Below, one piece after another: positions 25,293 through 32,935 of a stretch of 32,935 bases of DNA (positions within the stretch are counted from its first letter, which is position 1; every line of letters starts with the position of its first letter). This DNA is from Planctomycetota bacterium. GTDB lineage: Bacteria; Planctomycetota; Planctomycetia; Planctomycetales; Planctomycetaceae. The notes under the pieces were generated by a model, which had not been told where the DNA came from, searched no databases, and worked only from the letters and a program-made list of their open reading frames with translations. The stretch spans positions 1 through 32,935 of the forward strand of contig QWQF01000341.1 in the NCBI GenBank assembly GCA_003669125.1, given 5' to 3'. The translations under genes were made by a program, and so were the position numbers.

Positions 25293-27419
25293 ATGGAGTT
25301 TCGTCAGATCGTCGCGTATCACGGACCGAATCGTTGGTCGGGTGTGCCGACGTTGGAAGTGCTCGTGGATTTGGGGGCTCTGCGAACGTGGCGGTCGAGT
25401 GCGGATCCGTCAGTGATCACTCGGCTGTTGTCTTGGCTACCCGTCTTGGATGATCCGCCACAGCAGGCTCCGTCGCAGAGTGGTGACGTACCGCTGCAGG
25501 CATCGTTTCACAAACTCGCCGAGCACGGGCTGCCGCTGGTGGACCTATTGAGGCGAGTGACGTGTGTGCTCGAAGCCGCCGCCGGCACGCCGCCAGAATA
25601 CAGCCGTTGCGAGGTGACGGATGACGGCACGATCTGTCGTCTGACGTTTCAGTTTGAGGAAGAATCGCTCGGTCGAGCCTGTTTGGAAACGGCGCGGCAG
25701 TGTGTGCAAGCGGCGTTATCGGACACCGCCTTTGACGCGCCGGCGGAGCTTCGCAAGCTGGTCGATCTGGCCGACGACGTGCGGCTGGGTCCGAGCACGC
25801 GCGCGATTCTGCGAGCGGCGGCGGCTCGCGGCCTGCCGTGCCGCAGACTGACGGACGGAAGTCTCGTGCAGCTTGGCGAGGGAGCGAAACAGCATCGCAT
25901 CTGGACCGCCGAGACGGACGAGACCGGTTCGATTGGCGAGGACATCGCTCAGGACAAAGAACTGACGAAGAAGTTGTTGCGGCAAGTTGGCGTCCCCGTG
26001 CCGCAAGGCCGAGTCGCGCAAACCGCTGACGAGGCGTGCCGGATCGCTCGTGAGATCGGCTTTCCCGTCGTCCTCAAACCGCGCGACGCGAACCACGGCC
26101 GAGGCATCTCGTTCGACCTGATGACCTGCGAAGGGATCACCGAAGCCTTCGATCATGCGCTTGGAGAAAACTCCACCGGCACAACTGGCGTGATTGTTGA
26201 GCAGTTCGCGCGCGGAGCAGCTCACCGCTTGCTGGTCGTCGGCGATCGGCTCATCGCGGCGATTCGAGGCCAAAGCGATGTCGTTGTTGGCAACGGTCGC
26301 AGCACGATCGCGGAACTGATCGACGAGGCGAATCGCGATCCACGGCGAGGGGAGAACTACACCGACAAGCTGGACACGATGGCCCTCAACGAAGCCGCGA
26401 AGTTGAGGCTCAAACGCCAAGGACTCACACCCGACTCGATCCTGTCACAAGGGCAAGAGATCATCGTGTGCTACAACGGCGACCTAACGACCGACGAGAC
26501 CAGCGAGGTCCATCCCGCCGTGGCGGAGCGTGCGGTGCTCGCCGCGCAAACTGTGGGCTTGAACATCGCTGGAATGGATGTCATCGCCGAGGACATCAGC
26601 CGCCCGCTCGAAGAGCAAGGTGGGGTCATCATCGAGGTCAATGCCGGACCATCCCTGTCGATACACGTTGAACCGCTTTACGGACAACCTCAGCCAGTCG
26701 GCGATGCGATCGTCGAATTGATGTTTCCTGGCGGCGAGGACGGTCGCATCCCCATCGTCGGCATCGCGGGTGGAGCGGAAGCCAGTCAAATCGGCCGGTT
26801 GATCGCCGGGCTGTTGCGCAAGCTCGGTCGGCGAGTCGGCCTCGCGATGGGCTGTGAGATTTCCGTTGACAACCAACGTCCGTACGTCCTGCGCGGCTCA
26901 GATCAAGATCGCATCCGCTCACTGTTGCTGCACCCGCGCGTCGAAGCCGCGATCTTCGAAAGCCAAACCGAAGAAGCACTCGCCATCGGCTTGGGCTGTG
27001 AACGCTGCGACGTCGTCGTCCTTGCAAACCTCGCCTCAGCCAACGCTGAGACGTTGATCGACGGAGTGCTGCCGCTCGTGTACGCCGTCCCGCTCGAAGG
27101 AGCGGCCATCATTCCCGCCACCGCGCCGCACATCGACCAACTGCTGTCCGCCTGCCGAGGCCACACGCTCCTTTACTCGACCGCAGGAGAGACTGCTCGA
27201 CTGCGAGACCATCAAGCACGCGGTGGCCGAGTCGCGTTCTTCCTGCACGACAGCTTAATCCTCGGCAGCGGCCCGAACGCGTTCTTCATGCCGCTCAAAG
27301 GGATCGAGTCTTCCGGCCCAATCGTTCGCGAGCACTTGCTACCTGCCGTTGCCGTCGCCTGGTCGGCGGGAGTCCCCGTCGAACTGCTGCGAGACATTCT
27401 TGCGCGGACGGGGCTGTGA
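25293..27419 (+). CDS. Cyanophycin-synthetase-like protein with a degenerate Mur-ligase domain
   Basis: 708 residues from the ATG at 25293, preceded by GGAG at 6 nt; an ATG at 25275 is a weaker alternative. The N-terminal region begins as in CphA (AYHGPNRWSGVPTLEVLVDL). Residues about 215-475 are an ATP-grasp domain: LKPRDANHGRGIS (261-273), TTGVIVEQFARG, IIEVNAGPSLSIHVEP (446-461). Next should come the Mur-ligase domain starting with GTNGKTTT, but the aligned segment reads IPIVGIAGGAEASQIGRLIAG (486-506), so the P-loop lysine is replaced by A497. The remaining 200 residues are shorter than in CphA1 (about 870-900 residues in total). CphA1 uses ATP-grasp to add Asp and the Mur domain to add Arg; this protein may act like CphA2 or make a different polymer. 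The CphA relationship is clear; the product is not. Confidence 0.85.
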   Translation: MEFRQIVAYHGPNRWSGVPTLEVLVDLGALRTWRSSADPSVITRLLSWLPVLDDPPQQAPSQSGDVPLQASFHKLAEHGLPLVDLLRRVTCVLEAAAGTPPEYSRCEVTDDGTICRLTFQFEEESLGRACLETARQCVQAALSDTAFDAPAELRKLVDLADDVRLGPSTRAILRAAAARGLPCRRLTDGSLVQLGEGAKQHRIWTAETDETGSIGEDIAQDKELTKKLLRQVGVPVPQGRVAQTADEACRIAREIGFPVVLKPRDANHGRGISFDLMTCEGITEAFDHALGENSTGTTGVIVEQFARGAAHRLLVVGDRLIAAIRGQSDVVVGNGRSTIAELIDEANRDPRRGENYTDKLDTMALNEAAKLRLKRQGLTPDSILSQGQEIIVCYNGDLTTDETSEVHPAVAERAVLAAQTVGLNIAGMDVIAEDISRPLEEQGGVIIEVNAGPSLSIHVEPLYGQPQPVGDAIVELMFPGGEDGRIPIVGIAGGAEASQIGRLIAGLLRKLGRRVGLAMGCEISVDNQRPYVLRGSDQDRIRSLLLHPRVEAAIFESQTEEALAIGLGCERCDVVVLANLASANAETLIDGVLPLVYAVPLEGAAIIPATAPHIDQLLSACRGHTLLYSTAGETARLRDHQARGGRVAFFLHDSLILGSGPNAFFMPLKGIESSGPIVREHLLPAVAVAWSAGVPVELLRDILARTGL

Positions 27420-27431
27420 GATTAGCCGGAC

Positions 27432-27491
27432 TAGCACGACGCGCAAGCGAGTATTTGTTCGAGAAGAACCACTCGCTTGCGCGTCGTGCTA
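27432..27491. terminator. 21-bp perfect palindrome between convergent genes, possible bidirectional terminator
   Basis: Arms 27432-27452 and 27471-27491 are exact 21-bp reverse complements; inside the 18-nt loop GTTC (27457-27460) can pair with GAAC (27466-27469). It lies between the cyanophycin-synthetase-like stop (27419) and the McsA-like gene and includes the latter's TAG (27489-27491). Its place suits a bidirectional terminator, but there is no T-tract, and the sequence resembles dispersed planctomycete repeats I recall. Confidence 0.65.
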
Positions 27492-27986
27492 CCCCGGCTG
27501 ACCGGCCTTGAGCTTCGATTCGACCTGCTGAATCTCGTCCCGCAACTTGGCCGCACGCTCGTAGGCTTCGTCGGTCACTGCCGCTTGCAGTTCCTTGCGG
27601 AGCTTGATCAGCCGGAACTGCTCTTGGCTCGACTCGCTGGTCTGGTGCGGGGCTTTTCCGTAATGCTGCGTGTCGTCGTGGATGTTTTTGAGCAACTCGT
27701 CCAGCTCGGTCTCGAAGACCTCGTAATCGTGCGGACATCCGAGCCGTCCGTTCGCTCGGAATTGGCGGAAAGTGATGCCGCAGTGTGGGCAGGCTAATTC
27801 ATCGACGGCGTCCAGGGACTCGTCGGTCGCACCACTCGCCAGGACATCCTGGTCCGATTCTTGATCCGACTGCAAATACTTCTGAGCACACGTCTCGCAG
27901 AGATGAAGTTGCTGCACTTCACCTTTGCGAATCTCCGTGATGTGCAGAGTGGCAGGCTTGGAACAGCGACGGCACTTCTTCATCAT
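27489..27986 (-). CDS. mcsA: McsA-like zinc/UVR-motif protein
   Basis: 165 residues. The N-terminal half has CxxC pairs at C5/C8, C30/C33 and C66/C69, and a lone C84 in LGCPHDYEVF where Bacillus McsA has another CxxC. The C-terminal 35 residues are a UVR (UvrB/UvrC) motif, LIKLRKELQAAVTDEAYERA followed by AKLRDEIQ. In Bacillus, McsA binds metals and activates the protein arginine kinase McsB upstream of ClpC; mcsB is not in the window. A short GGGTG before the second Met suggests that translation may begin at 27983 rather than 27986. It diverges from trpE and its stop codon lies inside the palindrome at 27432-27491. Confidence 0.88.
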   Translation of the reverse strand: MMKKCRRCSKPATLHITEIRKGEVQQLHLCETCAQKYLQSDQESDQDVLASGATDESLDAVDELACPHCGITFRQFRANGRLGCPHDYEVFETELDELLKNIHDDTQHYGKAPHQTSESSQEQFRLIKLRKELQAAVTDEAYERAAKLRDEIQQVESKLKAGQPG

Positions 27987-28049
27987 GTCACCCGTAAGAA
28001 TTGGCCGCTGAGACTCCGTGACGCGGCAATCGGATTCTAGTCATCGCGA

Positions 28050-28138
28050 ATGCTTGGTCAAACGTGGTCGGTGATGTGGGAGGATTGCAATTTGCAGTTT
28101 GCAATCCCCCTCCACCTCAAGACGCGGATTCCTTGAGG
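28050..28138 (+). promoter_or_regulatory. Candidate trpE leader: short ORF with two Trp codons and two hairpins
   Basis: An ATG at 28050-28052 opens a 28-codon frame ending at TGA 28134-28136. Codons 6 and 10 are TGG (28065-28067, 28077-28079). Just after them is a 9-bp hairpin (GGATTGCAA 28082-28090 with TTGCAATCC 28099-28107). A second perfect 7-bp hairpin (CCTCAAG 28115-28121 with CTTGAGG 28132-28138) hides the trpE Shine-Dalgarno GAGG (28135-28138), and the leader stop codon overlaps that SD. The arrangement resembles Trp-responsive leaders, but the leader ATG lacks a clear SD and the direction of control is not obvious. Confidence 0.4.
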
Positions 28139-28145
28139 ACACTCC

Positions 28146-29651
28146 ATGCCGAATCATCTTCCCGACTTCGACACCTTTTGCCGCATGGCTCAGCAAGGCG
28201 ATCTGGTGCCGGTTTACCGGCAGTTGGTGGCCGACACGCTGACACCGGTCAGCGCTTTCTGCAAATTGCAATCGGGTTCGTGCGCGTTCTTGTTTGAGAG
28301 CGTCGTCGGCGGCGAGAAGATCGGACGTTACAGCTTCGTCGGCACAGATCCGTTCCTGCGACTGGAAGCGTTCGGTCACGACGTTTCGCTGACCGAATGC
28401 GGTGAACACAACCAACCAGAATGCGTCGCTCATCGACAGGTCGCCGATCCGCTGAAGGAACTCGAGTCGCTGATCGCCGGCTATCGAGCCGCTCCACATC
28501 CCAAGCTGCCCCGTTTCTGCGGCGGAGCCGTCGGCTACGCCGGTTACGACATCGTCCGCTACGCCGAGCATCTGCCGAACGCACCGCTCGATGACCGCAA
28601 GCTGCCCGACATGTCGTTCGCGTTTTACGACCGCATGGTCATCTTCGATCACGTCCAAAAGACGATCCTGGTGGTCGGCCACGCACGCACGAAGGGCCGC
28701 GATCTGCGGCAGGCGTATGACGAGGCCTGCATTCGCGTCGATGAAACCTGCCAGCAACTGCAAACCGGAAAAGCCGACCTGACGCTCAACGACGTCACGC
28801 TGACCGGCGAGCCGCAGTTGGCCTATCAATCGAATTTCACACAGCGCGAGTTCGAGGCCGCCGTCGAAAAGTGCAAGGAATACATCGTCGCTGGCGACGT
28901 CTTTCAGGTGGTCATCAGCCAGCGTCTGCAACTCGAAACAAAAGCTTCGCCGCTCGACATCTACCGCGCGTTGCGAATCGTGAATCCCAGTCCGTTCATG
29001 TTCCTGCTGAGGACACCACACACAACGCTCGTCGGCAGTTCGCCTGAAATCATGGTCCGCGTCGAAGATGGCGAGGTCACGATTCGCCCACTCGCCGGCA
29101 CTCGCAAACGCGGAGCGACCGATGAAGAGGACGAGCGGCTGGAACAAGAGCTCCTCGCCGATCCGAAAGAGCGAGCCGAGCACGTCATGCTGGTCGATCT
29201 CGCCCGCAACGACGTCGGCCGAGTCGCTCAATACGGCAGCGTAAAACTCAGCGACGTGATGACGGTCGAACGTTACAGCCACGTCATGCACATCACCTCA
29301 AACGTCCAAGGCCAACTCGTCCCCGGCCTGACCGCGCTCGACGCCCTGCGAGCCGGCCTGCCCGTCGGCACGGTCAGCGGCGCTCCGAAGGTTCGCGCGA
29401 TGCAGATCATCGACGAACTCGAACCAACCCGCCGCGGCCCGTACGCCGGAGCCGTCGGCTACATCGATTTCACCGGCAACATGGATACCTGCATCGCTCT
29501 GCGAACGCTGGTGCTGCAGGGCCAAACCGCATCCATCCAAGCCGGAGCCGGCATCGTCGCCGACAGCGTTCCGGAGAGCGAATACCACGAAACGCTCAAC
29601 AAGGCGAAGGGTCTGCTCAAAGCCATCGACATCGCCGAACGGCAGTTGTGA
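28146..29651 (+). CDS. trpE: Anthranilate synthase component I
   Basis: 501 residues, usual length. TrpE features: N-terminal regulatory part with FLFES (48-52, equivalent to the LLES Trp-feedback site) and RYSFVG (61-66), then the chorismate-binding domain with PLAGTRKRG (315-323), [12 protein letters not shown] (349-360), [11 protein letters not shown] (405-415) and [17 protein letters not shown] (467-483). The protein converts chorismate plus ammonia, supplied by TrpG from glutamine, to anthranilate, the first step of tryptophan synthesis. The FES feedback motif argues for TrpE rather than PabB. No trpG, trpD or other trp gene is in the window, so it is a lone trp gene. The ATG at 28146 has GAGG 7 nt upstream, which is inside a hairpin. 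It converges with pckA over a 30-bp gap. Confidence 0.95.
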   Translation: MPNHLPDFDTFCRMAQQGDLVPVYRQLVADTLTPVSAFCKLQSGSCAFLFESVVGGEKIGRYSFVGTDPFLRLEAFGHDVSLTECGEHNQPECVAHRQVADPLKELESLIAGYRAAPHPKLPRFCGGAVGYAGYDIVRYAEHLPNAPLDDRKLPDMSFAFYDRMVIFDHVQKTILVVGHARTKGRDLRQAYDEACIRVDETCQQLQTGKADLTLNDVTLTGEPQLAYQSNFTQREFEAAVEKCKEYIVAGDVFQVVISQRLQLETKASPLDIYRALRIVNPSPFMFLLRTPHTTLVGSSPEIMVRVEDGEVTIRPLAGTRKRGATDEEDERLEQELLADPKERAEHVMLVDLARNDVGRVAQYGSVKLSDVMTVERYSHVMHITSNVQGQLVPGLTALDALRAGLPVGTVSGAPKVRAMQIIDELEPTRRGPYAGAVGYIDFTGNMDTCIALRTLVLQGQTASIQAGAGIVADSVPESEYHETLNKAKGLLKAIDIAERQL

Positions 29652-29681
29652 GCAGTCGTCGTCCCGTCTTCAGATGACCGT

Positions 29682-31259
29682 TTACCCGTCGATGACTCCA
29701 ATCGATTTGCCCGATTGAAATGCTCCGTAGTTGCGATCAAACGACTCAAAGAGCTTCCGCGCGGAGACATCGTAGGCGGCGGGATTGGACCAGGCGTGGC
29801 GAGGTTGCAGCAGGTCGTCGGGAACTCCGGGACAGTTTGTGACGACGCGCAGACCGAAGATTGGTTCGGTGGTTGTCGGCGCGGATGACAACGTGCCGGA
29901 GTGAATCGCGTTGATGATCGCTCGCGTGTGGGCCAGCTTCATGCGGCTGCCGGTGCCGGGTGGTCCGCCGCTCCATCCGGTGTTGACGAGCCAGACCTGA
30001 GCGTTGTGCTGGCGGACTTTTTCGGCGAGCAGTTCGGCGTACTTGTTCGGATGCCAGACGAGGAACGGTCCCCCGAAGCAGGGACTGAACGTGGCTTGTG
30101 GTTCCGTCACACCCATCTCGGTGCCGGCAACTTTGGCGGTGTAGCCGATGACGAAGTGGAACATCGCTTGTTCGGGAGTCAGCTTCGACACCGGCGGCAG
30201 CACTCCGAAGGCATCGCAAGTCAGAAAAATCACGTCGCTGGGATGCCCGGCCACGCACGGGATCTTGGCGTTGGGCATGTAGCTGATTGGGTAGGCTCCA
30301 CGCGTGTTCTGCGTGATGCGGGCGTTGTCAAAATCGACGTGATGATGCGCGTCGTCGTAGACGACGTTTTCGAGGACCGCTCCGTAACGCAATGCCTGAA
30401 AGATTTCCGGTTCGCGTTCGCGAGAGAGATAAATGGCTTTGGCGTAGCAGCCCCCTTCGACGTTGAAGATGCCATCGTCGCTCCAACAGTGTTCGTCGTC
30501 GCCGACGAGCTGCCGGTTCGGATCAGCGGAGAGGGTCGTCTTACCGGTGCCGGACAGGCCGAACAGAACCGATGACTTGCCGGTGCGCGGATCGCACGTC
30601 GCCGAGCAGTGCATCGACAACACGCCGCGTGCTGGCATCAGATAGTTCATGATCGTGAAGACGCCCTTCTTCATCTCGCCAGCGTACTCGGTGCCCAGAA
30701 TCACGAGTTCACCCAGTTCGAAGGAGAGATCCACACTGGTGCGCGACGTCATCCCGGTGGTGTAGCGATTCGCGGGAAAGCGGCCGGCGTTGTAGATCAC
30801 GAAGTCCGGCTGACCGAAGTCCGCCAACTCGGCGTCGGTCGGCGGGATCAGCATGTTGTGCATGAACAGCGCGTGGTACGCGCGCGAGCAGATGACTCGC
30901 ACCTTCATCCGATATTTCGGATCCCAGCCGGCGAAGGCGTCGATGACGTACAGCCGGTCGAGCGTGTTGAGGTAATCCTTCGCCCGCTCGCGATTGATCA
31001 TGAAGGTCGGTTCGTCGAGCGGAAAATTGACTGGCCCCCACCAGATATTGCCCTCCGACTGCGGGTGCCGCACGACGCGTTTGTCTTTGGGCGAACGTCC
31101 CGTCTTCTCGCCGGAATACGCGATCAGCGCACCGGAGTCCGCGATCGTCGTGCCGACATCGTGACGGATTGCTTCCTCGTACAACAACGCCGGAGATGGA
31201 TTACGCAGGACGCGTTTGACAGTGATTCCGTGAGCACACAATTCGAATGACGAAGACAT
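29682..31259 (-). CDS. pckA: Phosphoenolpyruvate carboxykinase (ATP)
   Basis: 525 residues from the ATG at 31259; the frame runs back to a TTG at 31328 but the extra 23 residues are not PEPCK-like. ATP-type PEPCK motifs: TGRSPKDK at 53-60, the substrate-site region NRYTTGM (164-170) and GEMKKG (194-199), the kinase-1a P-loop GLSGTGKTT at 234-242, kinase-2 GDDEHCW at 253-259, and the adenine-site region near ENVVYDD. It interconverts oxaloacetate plus ATP with PEP plus CO2 and ADP, the entry step of gluconeogenesis, in the cytoplasm. It is alone: flanked by convergent trpE and by the DUF1501 gene upstream. Length and motifs are complete, so it should be active. Confidence 0.96.
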   Translation of the reverse strand: MSSSFELCAHGITVKRVLRNPSPALLYEEAIRHDVGTTIADSGALIAYSGEKTGRSPKDKRVVRHPQSEGNIWWGPVNFPLDEPTFMINRERAKDYLNTLDRLYVIDAFAGWDPKYRMKVRVICSRAYHALFMHNMLIPPTDAELADFGQPDFVIYNAGRFPANRYTTGMTSRTSVDLSFELGELVILGTEYAGEMKKGVFTIMNYLMPARGVLSMHCSATCDPRTGKSSVLFGLSGTGKTTLSADPNRQLVGDDEHCWSDDGIFNVEGGCYAKAIYLSREREPEIFQALRYGAVLENVVYDDAHHHVDFDNARITQNTRGAYPISYMPNAKIPCVAGHPSDVIFLTCDAFGVLPPVSKLTPEQAMFHFVIGYTAKVAGTEMGVTEPQATFSPCFGGPFLVWHPNKYAELLAEKVRQHNAQVWLVNTGWSGGPPGTGSRMKLAHTRAIINAIHSGTLSSAPTTTEPIFGLRVVTNCPGVPDDLLQPRHAWSNPAAYDVSARKLFESFDRNYGAFQSGKSIGVIDG

Positions 31260-31362
31260 CGCGGTTCTCGAAGAGACGGTGCGGACTGACGATCTGACAA
31301 GCACGCCGATCGTGGCAACTTCGAGCAATTGCGTCTACAGGCGTCACTCGTCCAAAGGCGAG

Positions 31363-31383
31363 CGGCAGGGCGTCAGCCCTCCG
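31363..31383. repeat. Small imperfect hairpin upstream of pckA
   Basis: AGGGC (31367-31371) pairs with GCCCT (31376-31380) around GTCA; flanking CGG (31363-31365) pairs with CCG (31381-31383) with one bulged C. It lies in the 203-bp gap between the third DUF1501 stop and the pckA start. The stem is short and could be chance, though the string resembles a common planctomycete intergenic repeat as I recall it. Confidence 0.35.
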
Positions 31384-31462
31384 AGTAATTCGTTGACTGC
31401 GGTGGAACTCAACCGCTCGCCAACAATCACACGCGGCAACCGAATCGTCACCACAAGCCGGC

Positions 31463-32809
31463 TTACACCAACTCGCGCATCGGCTCGCGGTGTTCGACGA
31501 GGTATTGCGGGCGACCAGTGGGGTCGATCAGTGTCGTCGAGCGGGGATCAATGCCGAGGTTGTGGTAGATCGTGGCGATGATTTCTTGCATGTGTGTCGG
31601 GCGATCCTTGGCGACTTCGCCCAGACGATTCGTGCAGCCGATCGCTTGGCCGGTGCGCATTCCACCGCCGGCGAGCAACGCACAACTGACTTGCGGCCAG
31701 TGATCGCGGCCCGCGCCAGGATTGATGCGCGGCGTGCGGCCGAACTCACCCCAGACGACGACGGTCACATCGTCGAGCATTCCGCGTTCTTCAAGATCTT
31801 GCACCAGCGCGGTGACGGCTTGATCGAGTTTGCCGCCGTGATCGCGGACCAGTTGGAAATTCTCACCGTGGCTGTCCCAGCGGCCAAACGTCAACGTCAC
31901 GCAGCGGACTCCGGCTTCGACCAATCGCCGAGCCATCAGCAAGTGATCGTTGCACGTCGGAGCGCCGTCGTACTGGAATTGGTAGGGCTTGCCATCGCCG
32001 TACTTGGCTCGGACCAACGGGTCTTCCTTCGAGACATCCAGCGCATCAGCCAGCTTGCTGGAGGTCAGCACGCCAAACGCCGCTTGATTGAACGAGTCGA
32101 GTCCTCGCAACATGCCGCTCGCATCGGCTTCGCGTTTGAGCAAGTCGAGTCCACCGAGCAACGTCTTGCGATCTTGCAGTCGGTCGAGTGTCACGCCGTT
32201 GAGGGTCAGATCGGCCATGCCCTGGCCGTCCGGCTTGAACGACTGACAGGTCGCGCCGAGAAATCCGGGGCCGCCCGGTTCGGACCACGGCGCATGTTGC
32301 GTCTTCGCAGCGAGGGCCACGAATGGCGGCATCGATCGAGTGACCGGGCCTTGCAACTTCGTCACGACGGAGCCGATGCTCGGGCGACCGCCGATCGAGC
32401 GGTCTTGATTGCGATTCCAACCGGTCAGGCATTGATAGCCGTCGTGGTTATCGACGCAGCCGACCACCGCGCGAACGGCTACGAACTTGTCGAACGCCGC
32501 CGCAATGTGCGGAAAGGCCTCGCCGATTTGGATGCCGGGGACTTTGGTGTTGATGGGCTCGAACTCACCCCGAATTTCTTTTGGAGCGTCAGTTTTAATT
32601 TCCCACATGTCCTGGTGCGGCGGGCCGCCACCGAGGAACACATTGATCACCGACTTGTGCCGATTCGTGGTCTCGCTGCCGGTGGCTCGCATGATGTCGG
32701 CCAAGCCGAAGCCCCCGACGGCTCCCAGCGAAAAACCGCCGATCTTCAAGAAGCTACGGCGGTTGACTCCGTCACAGTATTTCTGTTGGCGTCCGAAAAG
32801 GGTGAGCAT
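31463..32809 (-). CDS. DUF1501 protein with Tat leader (third copy)
   Basis: 448 residues. Twin-arginine leader NRRSFLKIGGFSLGAVGGFG (RR at 17-18). DUF1501 body: SVINVFLGGGPPHQDMWEIK at 53-72, VGCVDNHDGYQCLTGWN, FGRWDSHGENF, VWGEFGRTPRI near 350-360, GAGRDHWPQVSCALLAGGGM, and a C-terminal LGIDPRSTTLIDPTGRPQYL. It belongs to a different subgroup from the tandem pair (GGPPHQDMWE rather than GGPSQLETYD or GGPSHIDMWD). The family is exported and of unknown function. SD GGAG sits 6-7 nt before the ATG. A possible promoter precedes it at 32860-32888. No DUF1549/DUF1553 partner is seen before the window ends. Confidence 0.92.
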   Translation of the reverse strand: MLTLFGRQQKYCDGVNRRSFLKIGGFSLGAVGGFGLADIMRATGSETTNRHKSVINVFLGGGPPHQDMWEIKTDAPKEIRGEFEPINTKVPGIQIGEAFPHIAAAFDKFVAVRAVVGCVDNHDGYQCLTGWNRNQDRSIGGRPSIGSVVTKLQGPVTRSMPPFVALAAKTQHAPWSEPGGPGFLGATCQSFKPDGQGMADLTLNGVTLDRLQDRKTLLGGLDLLKREADASGMLRGLDSFNQAAFGVLTSSKLADALDVSKEDPLVRAKYGDGKPYQFQYDGAPTCNDHLLMARRLVEAGVRCVTLTFGRWDSHGENFQLVRDHGGKLDQAVTALVQDLEERGMLDDVTVVVWGEFGRTPRINPGAGRDHWPQVSCALLAGGGMRTGQAIGCTNRLGEVAKDRPTHMQEIIATIYHNLGIDPRSTTLIDPTGRPQYLVEHREPMRELV

Positions 32810-32935
32810 GGCTGGCTCCGCTCGAAAAAAGGCGGGAAGTTTCGGCTGGTGGGATATGGACGGTATCGGTCATATCAGCAGCCGTCAATTGATGAAAACC
32901 GGCGGCGGCGGCGACAAATACCGTTCGACGCAGAC
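32810..32935. other. Right-edge intergenic sequence
   Basis: 126 bp upstream of the third DUF1501 gene. A + strand ATG at 32856 opens a frame to the edge, and a minus-strand frame could be the last residues of another gene ending near 32886. Neither can be supported on so little sequence. Confidence 0.3.
32860..32888 (-). promoter_or_regulatory. Possible sigma70-type promoter for the third DUF1501 gene
   Basis: On the minus strand TTGACG (32883-32888) is followed after 17 nt by TACCGT (32860-32865). The -35 is near consensus and the -10 is weak. A start site near 32853 would leave a leader of about 44 nt. This is pattern matching only. Confidence 0.3.

Noticed and set aside
29652..29681. Possible terminator between the convergent trpE and pckA genes
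   Set aside because: No inverted repeat of useful length is visible in the 30-bp gap.
31260..31328. 23-residue TTG-started extension of pckA
   Set aside because: ATP-PEPCK proteins start near the ATG at 31259; the extension has no SD and no family match.
1..32935. tRNA, rRNA, CRISPR arrays, insertion sequences or prophage genes
   Set aside because: No tRNA-like cloverleaf ends, no rRNA conserved strings, no regularly spaced direct repeats and no transposase or integrase motifs were seen. Small RNAs cannot be excluded by eye.

Overview
The window looks like a stretch of a Planctomycetota chromosome. The evidence is the combination of three DUF1501 proteins with twin-arginine leaders, a secreted beta-propeller/HEAT/CxxCH protein of the Pirellula-Verrucomicrobium (PVC) heme-binding type, a formylglycine sulfatase, a BatA-N/VWA membrane protein, GC-rich DNA with long meaningless antisense reading frames, and numerous palindromic repeats. 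No rRNA, tRNA, CRISPR array, transposase, integrase or phage gene was recognised, so it reads as ordinary chromosome rather than an island. The genus cannot be fixed from the sequence alone.

Layout. 1-4134: the start of a secreted protein that runs off the left edge, a Tat-exported Gfo/Idh/MocA-like protein, a CNNM-CBS membrane protein with a C-terminal PTS EIIA domain, and a beta-propeller protein. 4267-7488: a two-gene + strand unit, a type II NADH dehydrogenase-like flavoprotein fused to a cyclic-nucleotide-binding domain, then a sulfatase. 7526-9531: a PLD-like nuclease interrupted by an early in-frame TAG, and the tRNA t6A enzyme TsaC/Sua5. 9928-13088: a secreted thioredoxin-like protein convergent with a BatA-N/VWA protein; their stop codons overlap. 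13483-16187: a tandem DUF1501 pair. 16198-21438: a LutC-like protein and a GAF-like/HlyD adaptor on the minus strand, divergent from a TolC-type lipoprotein. 21526-27419: the giant PVC heme-binding protein, a DUF423 membrane protein and a cyanophycin-synthetase-like protein whose Mur-ligase half has lost its ATP-binding loop. 27489-32809: a McsA-like zinc protein, trpE behind a candidate Trp-codon leader, ATP-dependent PEP carboxykinase and a third DUF1501 gene.

How genes work together. Few true operons are visible: NDH-2/sulfatase (18 bp gap), the DUF1501 pair (20 bp gap, clear SD), DUF423/cyanophycin-synthetase-like (14 bp gap) and possibly HlyD-lutC (55 bp gap). The divergent HlyD-TolC pair would supply two of the three parts of a secretion or efflux machine; no inner-membrane pump is present here.

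The most notable non-gene structure is a set of about ten inverted repeats of different sequence, between genes and inside two coding regions, where they are translated in frame as apparent linkers. The best leads are the translated palindromes, the trpE leader with two Trp codons and an SD-masking hairpin, the P-loop-less cyanophycin synthetase homologue, the NDH-2/cNMP and CNNM-CBS/EIIA fusions, and the nonsense codon in the PLD gene. I did not find a clear, wholly new multi-gene system.
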